Part shown: positions 62,861-64,000 of the stretch, in pieces
How the letters are laid out: each line of letters opens with the position of its first letter
Position numbering within the stretch: the first letter of the stretch is position 1
DNA from: Hippopus hippopus
Taxonomy: Eukaryota; Mollusca; Bivalvia; Cardiida; Cardiidae
Direction: 5' to 3'
DNA: 64,000 bases
Assembly (NCBI GenBank): GCA_946811185.2
Contig: OX328113.1
Coordinates: 2,666,001-2,730,000, forward strand
Notes under the pieces: model-generated
Told to the model about the DNA's origin: nothing
The model's database searches: none
Seen by the model: the letters and a program-made list of their open reading frames with translations, nothing else
Made by a program: the position numbers and the translations under genes

Positions 62861-64000
62861 TTTGATTGATTGATTTGTAGGTTTATAAAGTCCCTCCGTG
62901 CTCTAGGCATATTTGGTCTGGACCCCAGGATGCAACCCATCATCCCGTTCAAATGTAATTTAGATCATCGAAAAGGGTTGATTTTTTTTTAGTGGGAGTT
63001 ACATGTATTTTCCCTAAAATCAAGTTCAAAACTCTAAATTTTGGTTCCAAAGATTATGTGCACCAATGGCAATTCCGCCAAAAAATGGGGCACATAAGGA
63101 ATATTGATTAGTGTGTTTTAATAGTTGAAGTCAGATCCAACTAACAATTGACGATTGACTAAATTGTCTATATATGAGGCTATCACAATGATCTGCATTT
63201 ACTTTTTTCCCCTTGAAATAGCTTGCGTACTTCTGCTGTTTTGTTCCAAGATTCCAACCCTTCCACACAATGTCATTATGTACATGCAAACAAACAAGAA
63301 CACTTCACAAGCCTGACAACGTGAATATAATATATACATTTATATAAACCTAGTTCTCCATTCCAACAACTTCAAACATACTGTACGTGTTATTTATTTA
63401 TTCATTTTATACTTTTTTTATTTTTAATTTATCTAAATTTTTTTTAATCTTTTTTTTTTCGGGATTATTTTTCAATGATTGTGTTTACATTTTAAGATGT
63501 TATTTACACAAGTTTTATTTTCTTACCTTTATCTACTTTTTGTTGGTATGAGTAATGATATTTACACTGCTGACATACATCAACCTTTCTAAATTTTAAA
63601 TTCCCTTTATATCTTTTTATCTTGGCTTCTTATTTTCGGCATGTTGGTATAGTTTAATGAAAATTAGATGATATTGTTAGGCTGTGTACCAGCTACGGCT
63701 GACGTCAGGGATTGTAAATGAAGATCCCTGCTAACATACAACAGCCCAACTTTCTGAAGTTTCAATTTGTATTTCATCTCTTTATCTTAGCGCCTTATTT
63801 GGTTATTTTACCTACTGTTTTTTTGGGGGAAGTTTGCCGTAAATTTTGATGAAAATATTATTGCCAGGCTGTGTACCAGCTACGCTGCTGACATCAGAAA
63901 TCGTAAATTACGATCCTTCTTATACATCAGCCTGACTTTTTACTTTTCCTAATTTCTGTTTTGTCTTTTTACCTTCTTATTTCCATCTTTTCCGTATTTA
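62861..64000. other. AT-rich low-complexity stretch with a ~215-bp tandem duplication
   Basis: No gene is recognised. Two direct units at about 63640-63735 and 63840-63940 share AGGCTGTGTACCAGCTACG, CTGAC(G/A)TCAG(G/A)(G/A)AT and CGTAAA/TGTAAA followed by GATCC(C/T). They lie in T-rich sequence with many TTTT runs. Confidence 0.5.

Overview
This window is eukaryotic, intron-bearing, AT-rich DNA that is almost entirely transposable elements, with one clear host gene. The mix fits a bivalve mollusc: a pearl-like element with a (CCGT)n head and ~160-bp core repeats, a non-LTR retrotransposon with a 2A-like peptide, tRNA-derived SINEs, a Polinton-type polymerase fragment and an intronless Toll-like receptor. 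A dreissenid is my guess, but this is inference.

Positions 1-5617 hold a broken family-B DNA polymerase fragment at the left edge, two inverted copies of a palindrome-bearing element, other dispersed repeats, and the left half of a MITE (family C here). At 5618-29239 that MITE is split by a 23.6-kb PIF/Harbinger DNA transposon with matching terminal inverted repeats and a 3-bp CTG target duplication. It carries a convergent gene pair. A seven-exon Myb/SANT-like partner runs on the + strand (5853-12272, two frameshifts). A four-exon HARBI1-type transposase runs on the - strand (16193-29043, all catalytic residues present, one nonsense codon). Nested inside are an intact 6.5-kb APE-RT-RNaseH non-LTR retrotransposon with 13-bp target duplications (in the last transposase intron, antisense), a decayed Tc1-like element, a pearl-like array and a dozen or so TTAA-flanked MITEs. 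Order of insertion is therefore MITE, then Harbinger, then retrotransposon.

Positions 29240-59000 are a repeat mosaic: a ~125-bp repeat array partly inverted around a SINE, microsatellites, a lone retrotransposon ORF1, a 518-bp Mutator-like TIR element with 9-bp target duplications and a small Cys-rich ORF, a CR1/L2-like retrotransposon with a 2A motif, a second pearl-like array, a duplicated element with a 140-bp hairpin, and many MITEs and SINEs. At 59412-61664 is an uninterrupted 750-aa Toll-like receptor gene with a divergent TIR domain, closely flanked on both sides by family-C MITEs in the same orientation. The rest, to 64000, is repeat debris and low-complexity sequence.

MITE family names used here (A, B, C and so on) are labels for this window only. 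All product names come from reading motifs in the translations; no database search was run.
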